Source: Prevotella sp.
GTDB lineage: Bacteria > Bacteroidota > Bacteroidia > Bacteroidales > Bacteroidaceae
NCBI GenBank assembly: GCA_017415455.1
Contig: JAFQGS010000107.1
Span: forward strand, 1 to 49,585
Length of the DNA stretch: 49,585 nucleotides
Direction of reading: 5' to 3'
Shown: piece after piece, positions 16,876-23,866 of the stretch
Position numbering within the stretch: the stretch's first letter is position 1
Layout of the letters: each line of letters starts with the position of its first letter
The notes under the pieces: generated by a model
Databases searched by the model: none
Seen by the model: only the letters and a program-made list of their open reading frames with translations
What the model was told of the DNA's origin: nothing
Program-made: the position numbers and the translations under genes

Positions 16876-18135
16876 ATGAAGATATTAAGAAACATATTTG
16901 ACCCGGACCGTTTCAGGGAGATTCTCGACACCCTGTCAAGGAACAAAAGCCGCACCTTTCTTACAGGCTTCGGTGTGTTCTGGGGCGTGTTCATGCTTGT
17001 TGCGCTGATGGGTGGCGGCAAGGGACTGAAGGATTTGCTGCAAACCAACTTCGACGGATTTGCCACCAACTCCGCATTTGTTATGGCGCAGCCCACCACG
17101 AAGGCGTATGCCGGATTCAAGAAGGGCAGGCAGTGGAGCATGGAGTATAAGGATGTGGAGCGCATGAAGAGCCAGGTGGCAGAGCTTGACGTGGTGACGC
17201 CAGTGGTGATGAGAGGCTCTGTGAGCGCTGTCTTCAAAGAACGCAAGAGCAGCTGCAGCGTGAAAGGTCTGCTGGCCGACTATCAGGAGGTGGAGACTCC
17301 GCAGATGTTCTACGGCCGTTATCTCAACGCCATGGACATAGCTCAGCAGCGAAAGGTGTGCGTTCTGGGAAAAAGGGTGTACAAAGACTTGTTCCCCGGA
17401 GGTGAGAATCCATGCGGACAGATGGTGTGTATAGACAATATATACTATAATGTGGTAGGAGTTGACTACAACACGGGCAGCATCAGCATTGGCTCTAATA
17501 CCGAAAACACGGTTGTCATACCGCTGACGCTGCTGCAACAGGCGTATAACATGGGCAACAGGGTGGACCTGTTGTGCGTCACTGCGAAGCCGGGCATAAC
17601 GATGTCGGACATCATAGGGAAGATGAGAGCGGTGGTTGCGCGTGCCCATAGCATAGATGCTGAGGACGAGAAAGGACTGATGGTGCTCAATACGGAGGTG
17701 ATATTCGGCATGGTGGACAGTCTTTTCACGGGCGTTAACTTCCTGGTGTGGCTCGTAGGACTGGGCACTCTGCTTGCGGGAGCTATCGGAGTGAGCAACA
17801 TTATGATGGTGACTGTGCGCGAGAGGACAACAGAGATAGGCATAAGAAGGGCCATCGGCGCGACACCTGGTAACATATTGACGCAGATTCTGACAGAGAG
17901 CATGCTGCTGACGGCGGTTGCCGGCATGAGCGGAATACTCTTTGCGGTGATGATTCTGGAAATGCTTGAGATGGGAAACACGTCAGACGGCATTGTGGAG
18001 GCACATTTCCAGATGGACTTCTGGTCGGCCATCGGGGCAGTGGTGATGCTCTGTGTGCTCGGTATGGGTGCCGGACTGGCTCCAGCCCTGAGGGCAATGA
18101 GCATCAAGCCGGTGGACGCCATGCGTGACGAATAG
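16876..18135 (+). CDS. MacB-type ABC transporter permease (second copy)
   Basis: The 419-residue protein has the same layout as the first permease: an N-terminal helix in SRTFLTGFGVFWGVFMLVAL, a periplasmic MacB_PCD-like domain, and C-terminal helices containing AIGVSNIMMVTVRERTTEIG and RRAIGATPGN. Its sequence has diverged strongly from the first copy, suggesting the two form a heterodimer with one ATPase. It lies after a repeat-filled 207-base gap. A MacA-like adaptor follows 82 bases downstream. Confidence 0.87.
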   Translation: MKILRNIFDPDRFREILDTLSRNKSRTFLTGFGVFWGVFMLVALMGGGKGLKDLLQTNFDGFATNSAFVMAQPTTKAYAGFKKGRQWSMEYKDVERMKSQVAELDVVTPVVMRGSVSAVFKERKSSCSVKGLLADYQEVETPQMFYGRYLNAMDIAQQRKVCVLGKRVYKDLFPGGENPCGQMVCIDNIYYNVVGVDYNTGSISIGSNTENTVVIPLTLLQQAYNMGNRVDLLCVTAKPGITMSDIIGKMRAVVARAHSIDAEDEKGLMVLNTEVIFGMVDSLFTGVNFLVWLVGLGTLLAGAIGVSNIMMVTVRERTTEIGIRRAIGATPGNILTQILTESMLLTAVAGMSGILFAVMILEMLEMGNTSDGIVEAHFQMDFWSAIGAVVMLCVLGMGAGLAPALRAMSIKPVDAMRDE

Positions 18136-18217
18136 CATGTGAGCGCAGCCGGGAAATATCGGAAAGAGAGAAATGAGGAAATAAAATAAATAACAAATAA
18201 TAACAAGGAGAAAGAAA

Positions 18218-19324
18218 ATGAAACGCTATCTAAAGTTTATTGTGGCAGGAATAATAGCCTTGGTGTTCATAGGCACATTCGTATTCCTTTATCAGAAGTC
18301 GCAGCCGCAGCCTGTGGTATATGATGAGTTTACGCCGAAGAGGGCTGACATCAGCAAGACAACGATAATCACTGGAAAGATAGAACCGCGCGATGAGGTG
18401 AACATAAAGCCTCAGATAAGCGGCATCATAACAGAGATTCTGAAAGAGGCGGGCGACTATGTCAAGGCCGGGGAGATAATAGCCAAGGTGAAGGTGATTC
18501 CGGATATGGGGCAACTGAGCTCGGCACAGAGCCGTGTCAGCCTTGCGGATATTAACCTGAAACAGGCTGAGGTGGACCTGGAGAGGGAGAAGAACCTGTA
18601 TGACAAGAAGCTGGTGAGCGCTGAGGAGTATGACAAAGTGAGGCAGGCACGCGACCAGGCAAGGGCTGAGAAGAGTGCGGCTGTTGATGCTCTGCAGGTT
18701 GTAAGAGACGGAGTGTCGAGCAGTAATGCCAACGCAAGCAGCACATTGATACGCTCAACGGTGGACGGAGTGATTCTGGACATACCGGTGAAGGTGGGTA
18801 ACTCGGTGATTCTCAGCAATACGTTCAACGACGGTACGACAATAGCGAGCGTGGCAGACATGAACAACCTGATATTCAGAGGTAACGTAGATGAGACGGA
18901 AGTGGGCAGAATAGGCGTCGGAATGCCGATGAAGATAACCATAGGAGCGCTGCAGAACCTGAAGTTTGATGCCACATTGGAGTATGTGTCGCCAAAGGCG
19001 GTGGAGAACAATGGCGCAAACCAGTTTGAGATAAAGGCTTCGGTGAACGTGGCTAAGGATGTTCAGATACGCTCGGGATATAGTGCCAACGCGGAGATTG
19101 TGCTTAGCAGCGTGAAGAATGTTGTCACTCTGCCGGAGAGCGCGATAGAGTTTGCCGGCGAAGAGGCGTTTGTGTACATCGTGAAAGAGGGCAATGAAGG
19201 TAAGAACTATGTGCGGACAAAGGTGACAACCGGACTTAGCGATGGTGTGAGCATTGAGATAAAGAGCGGCGTGAAGACTACAGACAAGGTGAGAGGACCG
19301 CAGATTATAAACAACGTTAAATAG
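18218..19324 (+). CDS. MacA-like periplasmic adaptor (HlyD/RND membrane fusion protein)
   Basis: The 368-residue protein has an N-terminal membrane anchor (residues about 5-25), then the lipoyl-type half motif GKIEPRDEVNIKPQISG, an alpha-helical hairpin at about residues 95-170 rich in heptad leucines, the second lipoyl half GVILDIPVKVGNSV, and beta-barrel and membrane-proximal domains ending at RGPQIINNV. It would bridge the MacB-type permeases and the TolC-like channel. The gene starts after a GGAGAAAG ribosome site at 18208-18215, and its stop precedes the TolC-like start by under 10 bases. Confidence 0.9.
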   Translation: MKRYLKFIVAGIIALVFIGTFVFLYQKSQPQPVVYDEFTPKRADISKTTIITGKIEPRDEVNIKPQISGIITEILKEAGDYVKAGEIIAKVKVIPDMGQLSSAQSRVSLADINLKQAEVDLEREKNLYDKKLVSAEEYDKVRQARDQARAEKSAAVDALQVVRDGVSSSNANASSTLIRSTVDGVILDIPVKVGNSVILSNTFNDGTTIASVADMNNLIFRGNVDETEVGRIGVGMPMKITIGALQNLKFDATLEYVSPKAVENNGANQFEIKASVNVAKDVQIRSGYSANAEIVLSSVKNVVTLPESAIEFAGEEAFVYIVKEGNEGKNYVRTKVTTGLSDGVSIEIKSGVKTTDKVRGPQIINNVK

Positions 19325-19332
19325 GAAATGTG

Positions 19333-20661
19333 ATGAGAAGGATATTGACTTTTGCTCTGCTGGCACTCTTCCTGTCGGCTGATGCGCAGACAGACGGGGC
19401 GTGGACTCTGAGACAATGTATTGAGCATGCGGTGAAAAACAATATCACTGTGAAGCAATATGCTGTGAGAACAGACCAGCAGGAGATAGAGCTTAATACT
19501 GCGAAGAACAGCCGACTGCCTGATTTGTCGGCCTCGGCGTCGCAGAACTGGTCGTTCGGAAGAGGTTTGACGGCGGCAAATACATATACGGACACAAACA
19601 CAAGCAGCACGTCTTTCAGTCTGGGTACTAATGTTCCGCTGTTCACAGGAATGAGTATCCCGAACACGATAGAGCTGAACAAGCTGAATCTTGAGGCTGC
19701 AACAGCCGATCTTGAGAAAGCAAAGGATGACATAAAGGTGCAGGTGGCGCAGGCTTATGTGCAGATATTGTATGCTATGGAGCTGTGCGACGTGGCACGA
19801 AGGCAGATAACAATAGACTCAATGCATGTCTATAGGCTGCAGGAGATGTATGCTACGGGAAAGGCAAGTGGTGTGGAGGTGGCTCAGCAGGAGGCTACAC
19901 TGGCGCAGAGTAAGCTGACAGCTACACAGGCGGAGAACGACTATCGGATGGCATTGCTCGCTCTCTCGCAACTTTTGGAGCTCCCTTCGCCGGAGGGATT
20001 CGGCATACAACGCATCAGCGCTGATGACATAAAGGTGCTGAAGGAGTATGTTCTGCCGTTGCCGGATGAGGTGTATAATGAGGCGGTTTTTGTCAAACCG
20101 CAGATAAAAGCGGAGGAATTCAGACTGAAAGGAACGGAGAAAAACATTCTGATTGCCAAGAGTGCGTTATATCCCAAACTGTCGTTTGCTGCCGGTCTTG
20201 GCTCAAATTATTATAAGACGAGTGGTTATGAGGCGGCTTCTTTTGGCAGACAGATGAAGAATAACTTCAGTCAGTATCTGGGGTTCAATCTCACTGTGCC
20301 GATATTCAACCGCATGGCAACGCGCAATAGCATAAGAAGCGCACGCCTGAATCAGCAGCAACAGAAGCTGCAACTGGATAATGTGCGGAAGGAATTGTAT
20401 AAAGAGATACAGCAGGCTTATTACAACGCCGTGGCGGCAAGGGCCAAATATGAAAGCTGTAAGGTTGCGGCTGGAAGCAACAAGGAGGCTTTCGACTTGA
20501 TGTCTGCCAAGTATGAGTATGGAAAAGCTAACATAACGGAGTTTAATGAGTCAAAAAACAACTGGCTGAAGGCCGAGAGTGACCTCGTGAGAGCTAAGTA
20601 TGAGTATATGTATCAGACAAGTCTTATGGATTTCTACAGGGGTAGGGAACTGACGTTCTGA
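19333..20661 (+). CDS. TolC-family outer-membrane efflux channel
   Basis: A signal peptide (MRRILTFALLALFLSADAQ) is followed by WTLRQCIEHAVKNNITVKQ, the usual start of the TolC domain, and two duplicated helical/beta repeats. Motifs such as RLPDLSASASQNWSFGRG and LGFNLTVPIFNRMATRN are typical of Bacteroidota TolC homologues. The ATG at 19333 is preferred over a GTG at 19330. It completes the exporter encoded by the preceding four genes. A strong terminator follows. Confidence 0.9.
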   Translation: MRRILTFALLALFLSADAQTDGAWTLRQCIEHAVKNNITVKQYAVRTDQQEIELNTAKNSRLPDLSASASQNWSFGRGLTAANTYTDTNTSSTSFSLGTNVPLFTGMSIPNTIELNKLNLEAATADLEKAKDDIKVQVAQAYVQILYAMELCDVARRQITIDSMHVYRLQEMYATGKASGVEVAQQEATLAQSKLTATQAENDYRMALLALSQLLELPSPEGFGIQRISADDIKVLKEYVLPLPDEVYNEAVFVKPQIKAEEFRLKGTEKNILIAKSALYPKLSFAAGLGSNYYKTSGYEAASFGRQMKNNFSQYLGFNLTVPIFNRMATRNSIRSARLNQQQQKLQLDNVRKELYKEIQQAYYNAVAARAKYESCKVAAGSNKEAFDLMSAKYEYGKANITEFNESKNNWLKAESDLVRAKYEYMYQTSLMDFYRGRELTF

Positions 20662-20677
20662 TGACTATTGCGTTACA

Positions 20678-20742
20678 ACAGGCAACATTCTATGGGATAT
20701 TTATTGATTGATGAATATTTTATAGCATGTTGTCTGTTTTTT
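20678..20742 (+). terminator. Intrinsic terminator of the MacAB-TolC-like operon
   Basis: ACAGGCAACAT at 20678-20688 pairs (10 of 11) with ATGTTGTCTGT at 20727-20737, followed by a run of T. The loop is long (38 bases). It lies 17 bases after the TolC-like stop. Confidence 0.6.
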
Positions 20743-20774
20743 ATTTAAATTCTTAATATTTATTTGTTAAATAA

Positions 20775-20804
20775 TTGCAAATAATAATAAATATATTATC
20801 TTTG
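20775..20804 (+). promoter_or_regulatory. Bacteroidota-type promoter of the YiiX-like lipoprotein gene
   Basis: TTG at 20775-20777 and TATCTTTG at 20797-20804 are separated by 19 bases, a good match to the TTTG/TAnnTTTG consensus. The predicted start near 20811 gives a leader of about 80 bases. Confidence 0.65.
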
Positions 20805-20889
20805 CAATGTATAAATATGTAATGACCGAGAGTTGTTATGTTGCCAGTATCCCATATGCTAAGAATAATAGAATGAAACATATTCAGGC

Positions 20890-21495
20890 ATGAGACATTT
20901 GATGCTGATATTGCTCTTTGTTGCTTTGCTTGTTTCCTGCGAGGAAGATAAGAACAGCACAATCTTTCCTGAAAACTGTGAGTTAAAGGAGGGTGATGTG
21001 GTGCTAAGACGGGGCAGCGGTATAATGAGCAGGGTAGTTATCTACGCAGATGTCAACGGCAAATACTCACACGTTGGGATAGTTGTTGACTCCGCCGGGA
21101 CAAAGATGATTGTGCATGCGGTGCCTGACGAGCCCGATTATGATGGTGATGCAGACCGCGTAAAGATGGATACTCCGGAGAAGTTCTTTGCTTGTGACAG
21201 GGCGGAGATTGGTGAGTTGAGGCGTCATGGCAACCTGGTGGTGGCACGGAAAGCGGCTGAATATGCTTGGCGGACATACAAGAGGGGAGTGCTCTTTGAC
21301 CATGATTATGATGACACGGATACTCTGCGGATGTATTGTTGTGAGATAGTTGAGGCTGCATACGTCAGTGCCGGCTGCTCGCTTCTTGACGGACGGAGGC
21401 ATGATATGAGTTTCCCTGGCATGCGATTGGAGCGTTGTATGTTGCCGTCGGACTTCTGCGAGACTGATAAACTTAGAAAGATAGTGTCTTTTTAA
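20890..21495 (+). CDS. YiiX/YebB-like (permuted NlpC/P60) lipoprotein
   Basis: The 201-residue protein has a signal peptide with lipobox LVSC at residues 14-17, so it is probably a lipoprotein. The domain has the circularly permuted NlpC/P60 pattern of YiiX-like enzymes: GDVVLRRG, then SHVGIVVD with the catalytic-type histidine, and later MYCCEIVEAAY with the cysteine. These proteins are thought to be cysteine peptidases or amidases, often acting on cell-wall or lipid amide bonds. A DUF4878-like lipoprotein gene follows 29 bases later and may be co-transcribed. Confidence 0.8.
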   Translation: MRHLMLILLFVALLVSCEEDKNSTIFPENCELKEGDVVLRRGSGIMSRVVIYADVNGKYSHVGIVVDSAGTKMIVHAVPDEPDYDGDADRVKMDTPEKFFACDRAEIGELRRHGNLVVARKAAEYAWRTYKRGVLFDHDYDDTDTLRMYCCEIVEAAYVSAGCSLLDGRRHDMSFPGMRLERCMLPSDFCETDKLRKIVSF

Positions 21496-21524
21496 AATAA
21501 TTATTAATTTAAAATCTTATTCCT

Positions 21525-21932
21525 ATGAAGAAAATTTTTGGATTTATGGTGCTTGCCATAGCAATATTTGCTCTGTCAAGTTGTGGTGGTGGAAACACTC
21601 CAAGTGCAGTTGCTGAGAAGGCTGTAAAGTGTATTCAGGCTGAAGACTATGAGGGATATGTAAACCTGATGAACATCGAAGTGAAGGAAGGTGAGGACAT
21701 TGAGAACGCAAAGACAATGCTTGTAGCACTGATGAAAGAGAAAGGTGGCAAGAGCATGAAGGAGAAAGAGGGTATCAAGTCTTATGAGATTCTATCAGAG
21801 GAGATAGCAGAAGACGGCAACTCTGCTGTTGTAAAGGTGAAGATTGTATATGGCAACGGTACAGAGGATGAGCAGAAAATAAAGCTTGTTAAGGACAAAG
21901 ACGGCGAGTGGAAGCTTTCTGATGCCAAATAA
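21525..21932 (+). CDS. DUF4878-like lipoprotein
   Basis: The 135-residue protein has a lipoprotein signal with lipobox ALSSC at residues 16-20, then a GGGNTPSAVAEKAVKCIQAEDYEGY segment (here only quoted in part) and a C-terminal strand pair ending DKDGEWKLSDAK. The pattern of an AVAEKAVKC helix and a DGEWKL end fits DUF4878-type NTF2-like lipoproteins of Bacteroidota. Function is unknown. It follows the YiiX-like gene closely and is followed by a terminator. Confidence 0.75.
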   Translation: MKKIFGFMVLAIAIFALSSCGGGNTPSAVAEKAVKCIQAEDYEGYVNLMNIEVKEGEDIENAKTMLVALMKEKGGKSMKEKEGIKSYEILSEEIAEDGNSAVVKVKIVYGNGTEDEQKIKLVKDKDGEWKLSDAK

Positions 21933-21957
21933 ATAGTGTCTGAACAAAATAGATTTC

Positions 21958-22018
21958 CTGGCTGTAAACCTGTCGCATGTATATTTCTGGTGCGAGGTTT
22001 TACAGTCCGGATTTTTTT
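21958..22018 (+). terminator. Intrinsic terminator after the DUF4878-like gene
   Basis: The left arm 21958-21977 (GGCTGTAAACC near its centre) pairs with the right arm 21991-22010 (GAGGTTTTACAGTCC), with a bulge, and is followed by seven T at 22012-22018. Confidence 0.65.
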
Positions 22019-22073
22019 GTTTATGACTCAAACGTATAGAATAAACAGCCAAACCGCTCCCTGCTCGATAACT

Positions 22074-22154
22074 CTTCAATTTGGTATACTGCCTATATAC
22101 TTTTGGTATATACGGGATATACCGATGGTATACAGGCAGTATACCAAATTGAAG
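22074..22154. repeat. Nested 81-bp palindrome built from GGTATA/TATACC units
   Basis: Two 27-base arms (22074-22100 and 22128-22154) are reverse complements with one mismatch, and each contains GGTATACTGCC or its complement. Between them lies a second perfect hairpin, GGTATAT at 22105-22111 and ATATACC at 22117-22123, with a 5-base loop. The structure is symmetric and has no poly-T on either side, so it is not a normal terminator. It lies in a gap between a + strand terminator and a MITE-like element. Confidence 0.85.
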
Positions 22155-22280
22155 TGACTATCATTAGAGGGCTTATTATGGCTGATTTTACTTCGCACTT
22201 AATTTGTTTTATTACTAAATTACTTCACACTAAATAAATGCTCTTACTGAAATGCTTTACAGTCCGTGAATAATAATATT

Positions 22281-22388
22281 TTATTGGTGTCCGCTAAAAC
22301 TTTTTATTGTCAAAAAATGACTTTCAATCGCTGATTATATGCGATGGTGAGTTGTCTTTTTCAATTTTTTTTAAGCGGACACCAATAA
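22281..22388. mobile_element. 108-bp MITE-like element with terminal inverted repeats
   Basis: The 15-base ends TTATTGGTGTCCGCT (22281-22295) and its perfect reverse complement (22374-22388) enclose about 78 bases with no coding capacity. The ends look like insertion-sequence termini. A target-site duplication is not clear in the AT-rich flanks. It may be a non-autonomous element or a deletion remnant of an insertion sequence; no matching transposase lies in the window. Confidence 0.6.
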
Positions 22389-22428
22389 TTTCTTAACGAA
22401 TTATTGTGTAAATGAATGTTTAATAAAA

Positions 22429-22508
22429 ATCCACCAAGCGTACTTTGTACAACATGGTAAGTCTTGCCACAATACTCTTGGTGGATTTGAAAGTGTCGAA
22501 GTTTCAAA
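22429..22508 (-). terminator. Hairpin plus GAAACTTCGACACTTTC motif downstream of the small-protein cassette
   Basis: Read on the - strand, the segment starts TTTTGAAACTTCGACACTTTC and continues to a hairpin with arms AATCCACCAAG/CTTGGTGGATT, followed by TTTTTATT. It follows the last small lipoprotein gene (stop at 22549) and can serve as its terminator. Its 5' half is shared with the leader element at 23516-23615, so cassette ends carry the same motif. The T-run supports a terminator role on the - strand. Confidence 0.55.
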
Positions 22509-22548
22509 AACAAAAGTATCTAAGCTACTCAAGCGTTAATAGTTATTC

Positions 22549-22710
22549 CTACTTTCTGATAAATTCATCAGATGAACCACCTCGAAGAATAACTCCCATG
22601 TTGTAGCCATTTCTATAGTGGTCTTCTTCACTAAGTGAACTAAACGAACCACATGATGTCAGTGCTGCAGCTGCAGTAATAAATAGAATAATAATATATA
22701 TCTTTTTCAT
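22549..22710 (-). CDS. Small lipoprotein, function unknown
   Basis: From the ATG at 22710 the product is 53 residues: a hydrophobic signal (KKIYIIILFITAAAALTSC) with lipobox LTSC, then about 34 polar residues including EEDHYRNGYNMGV. An upstream in-frame start at 22749 would overlap the preceding gene and precede the signal sequence, so the shorter form is preferred. No family is recognised. It is the third gene of a - strand cassette of small exported proteins. Confidence 0.6.
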   Translation of the reverse strand: MKKIYIIILFITAAAALTSCGSFSSLSEEDHYRNGYNMGVILRGGSSDEFIRK

Positions 22711-22723
22711 AAATTCTAAATTG

Positions 22724-23044
22724 TTAGTTACAGATTGGGTTTGATACACCCTCTATGGATTTTACATCTTCTGTTATATCTATAATTTCAGTTTTTCCCC
22801 GAACTATCTGCCTTGTTGCCGTATAGTTATGAATATCTCCACTTTTTTTGTAAGTAACAGTAACAGTTACCGTTTTCTGTGGTGCATCACTCGAGATATG
22901 AATGTTGCCATTCTCAATCCATGCTGTAACATATCCTATAGTTGTTCCATCATTTTTAATTGAACACGTTTTTGGAGTATTGTCTGCAAAAGTATTTATT
23001 GCGGACAAGCAGAAAATAACAGATGCTATAATAAGTCTTTTCAT
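22724..23044 (-). CDS. Small secreted protein, function unknown
   Basis: The 106-residue protein has a clear signal peptide (MKRLIIASVIFCLSAINTFA) and a mature part of about 86 residues rich in beta-strand-forming T/V/I, including TVTVTVTYKK and a C-terminal cysteine (SNPICN) that could pair with the cysteine at KTCSIK. No named domain is recognised. It lies 13 bases after the preceding small gene in the cassette. Confidence 0.65.
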   Translation of the reverse strand: MKRLIIASVIFCLSAINTFADNTPKTCSIKNDGTTIGYVTAWIENGNIHISSDAPQKTVTVTVTYKKSGDIHNYTATRQIVRGKTEIIDITEDVKSIEGVSNPICN

Positions 23045-23057
23045 AATATCATTTTAT

Positions 23058-23369
23058 TTAAAGGTTAAAATAATAGAGTCCGCCAGCTTCATACCTATAA
23101 GCACCTTTCTTGCTGCCGTCTCCATAATATGGGTTTTCTCTAACCGTATAAGACGAACCATCAACATACAAAAGATTTGTTTCACTATCATACGTTGCTT
23201 TCTTTGTAGTAATAATGGTTACACCTGATCCCTTTATCATTTTTACAGTGATATTTCTCGGTGCTGCCATTTCTACAGTCTCACTTTTGAAAACTGGAAT
23301 ATATGAAATGTTTGCAATCATAGTTGATGCAAAGAAACAAAATCCTATAGCAATCAATAATTTCTTCAT
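23058..23369 (-). CDS. Small secreted protein, function unknown
   Basis: The 103-residue protein begins with a signal peptide (MKKLLIAIGFCFFASTMIAN) and has a mature segment predicted from pattern to be mainly beta, ending in an aromatic glycine-rich tail (RYEAGGLYYFNL). No catalytic motif is visible. It is the first gene of the three-gene cassette and follows a long structured leader. A GGAG ribosome-site-like sequence lies 18 bases upstream, within a short upstream frame. Confidence 0.65.
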   Translation of the reverse strand: MKKLLIAIGFCFFASTMIANISYIPVFKSETVEMAAPRNITVKMIKGSGVTIITTKKATYDSETNLLYVDGSSYTVRENPYYGDGSKKGAYRYEAGGLYYFNL

Positions 23370-23736
23370 TTTGACTCTGTTTTACGTCCACTCCTTTAAG
23401 TAGACATTAGTTGATAATATTTGATGTTTGTCCATTAAAAGAGTCATGTGCTCCATTGTACGTATATAAAAAAGACGCGGACAAAACTCTGTAATATTCG
23501 TTTCTTGAGGTCTTCGACTACCTATCCACCCAAATATACGAGTAAAGCCCACGCCATAGCGTGAGCGTTCTTGCTTTACTCTTGGGTGGATCAATGAAAG
23601 TGTCGAAGTTTCAAGAACCCAGAATATCAGCGTAACGCTTTTTCTTATTTCTATGATATACGTACTAATTGTTCTTTTTTAATCCATAGGCATTTATTTT
23701 TTTGCAAAAATATAATTTTATGGTTTAAAATCCAAA
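23370..23736 (-). promoter_or_regulatory. Structured leader of the small-protein cassette, with promoter
   Basis: On the - strand TTTG at 23733-23736 and TATTTTTG at 23705-23712 are 20 bases apart, a strong Bacteroidota promoter. The predicted transcript has a leader of about 330 bases before the first ATG (23369). In it, bases 23516-23615 form a long imperfect hairpin: GAAACTTCGACACTTTC and ATCCACCCAAGAGTAAAGC pair with GCTTTACTC/TTTGGGTGGAT and a GTCGAAGACCTC-like arm. A 70-codon open frame covers 23382-23594 and ends 12 bases before the first gene; it may be a leader peptide or chance. Confidence 0.55.
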
Positions 23737-23801
23737 TTTTAAATAGTATTTTATCGGATATCAATAATAATATTTCAATAACAGTTCCTTGATGGCCATA
23801 A

Positions 23802-23843
23802 TAAAAAAAACAGAGACAGCTCTAATCACTTGGAACTGCCTCT
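23802..23843 (-). terminator. Intrinsic terminator of the secreted amylase gene
   Basis: On the - strand AGAGGCAGTT (23834-23843) pairs with AGCTGTCTCT (23812-23821), 8 of 10, followed by a run of T (23802-23810). It lies 23 bases beyond the amylase stop codon. Confidence 0.7.
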
Positions 23844-23866
23844 AAGAAATGAAAGGGATGAAAAAA

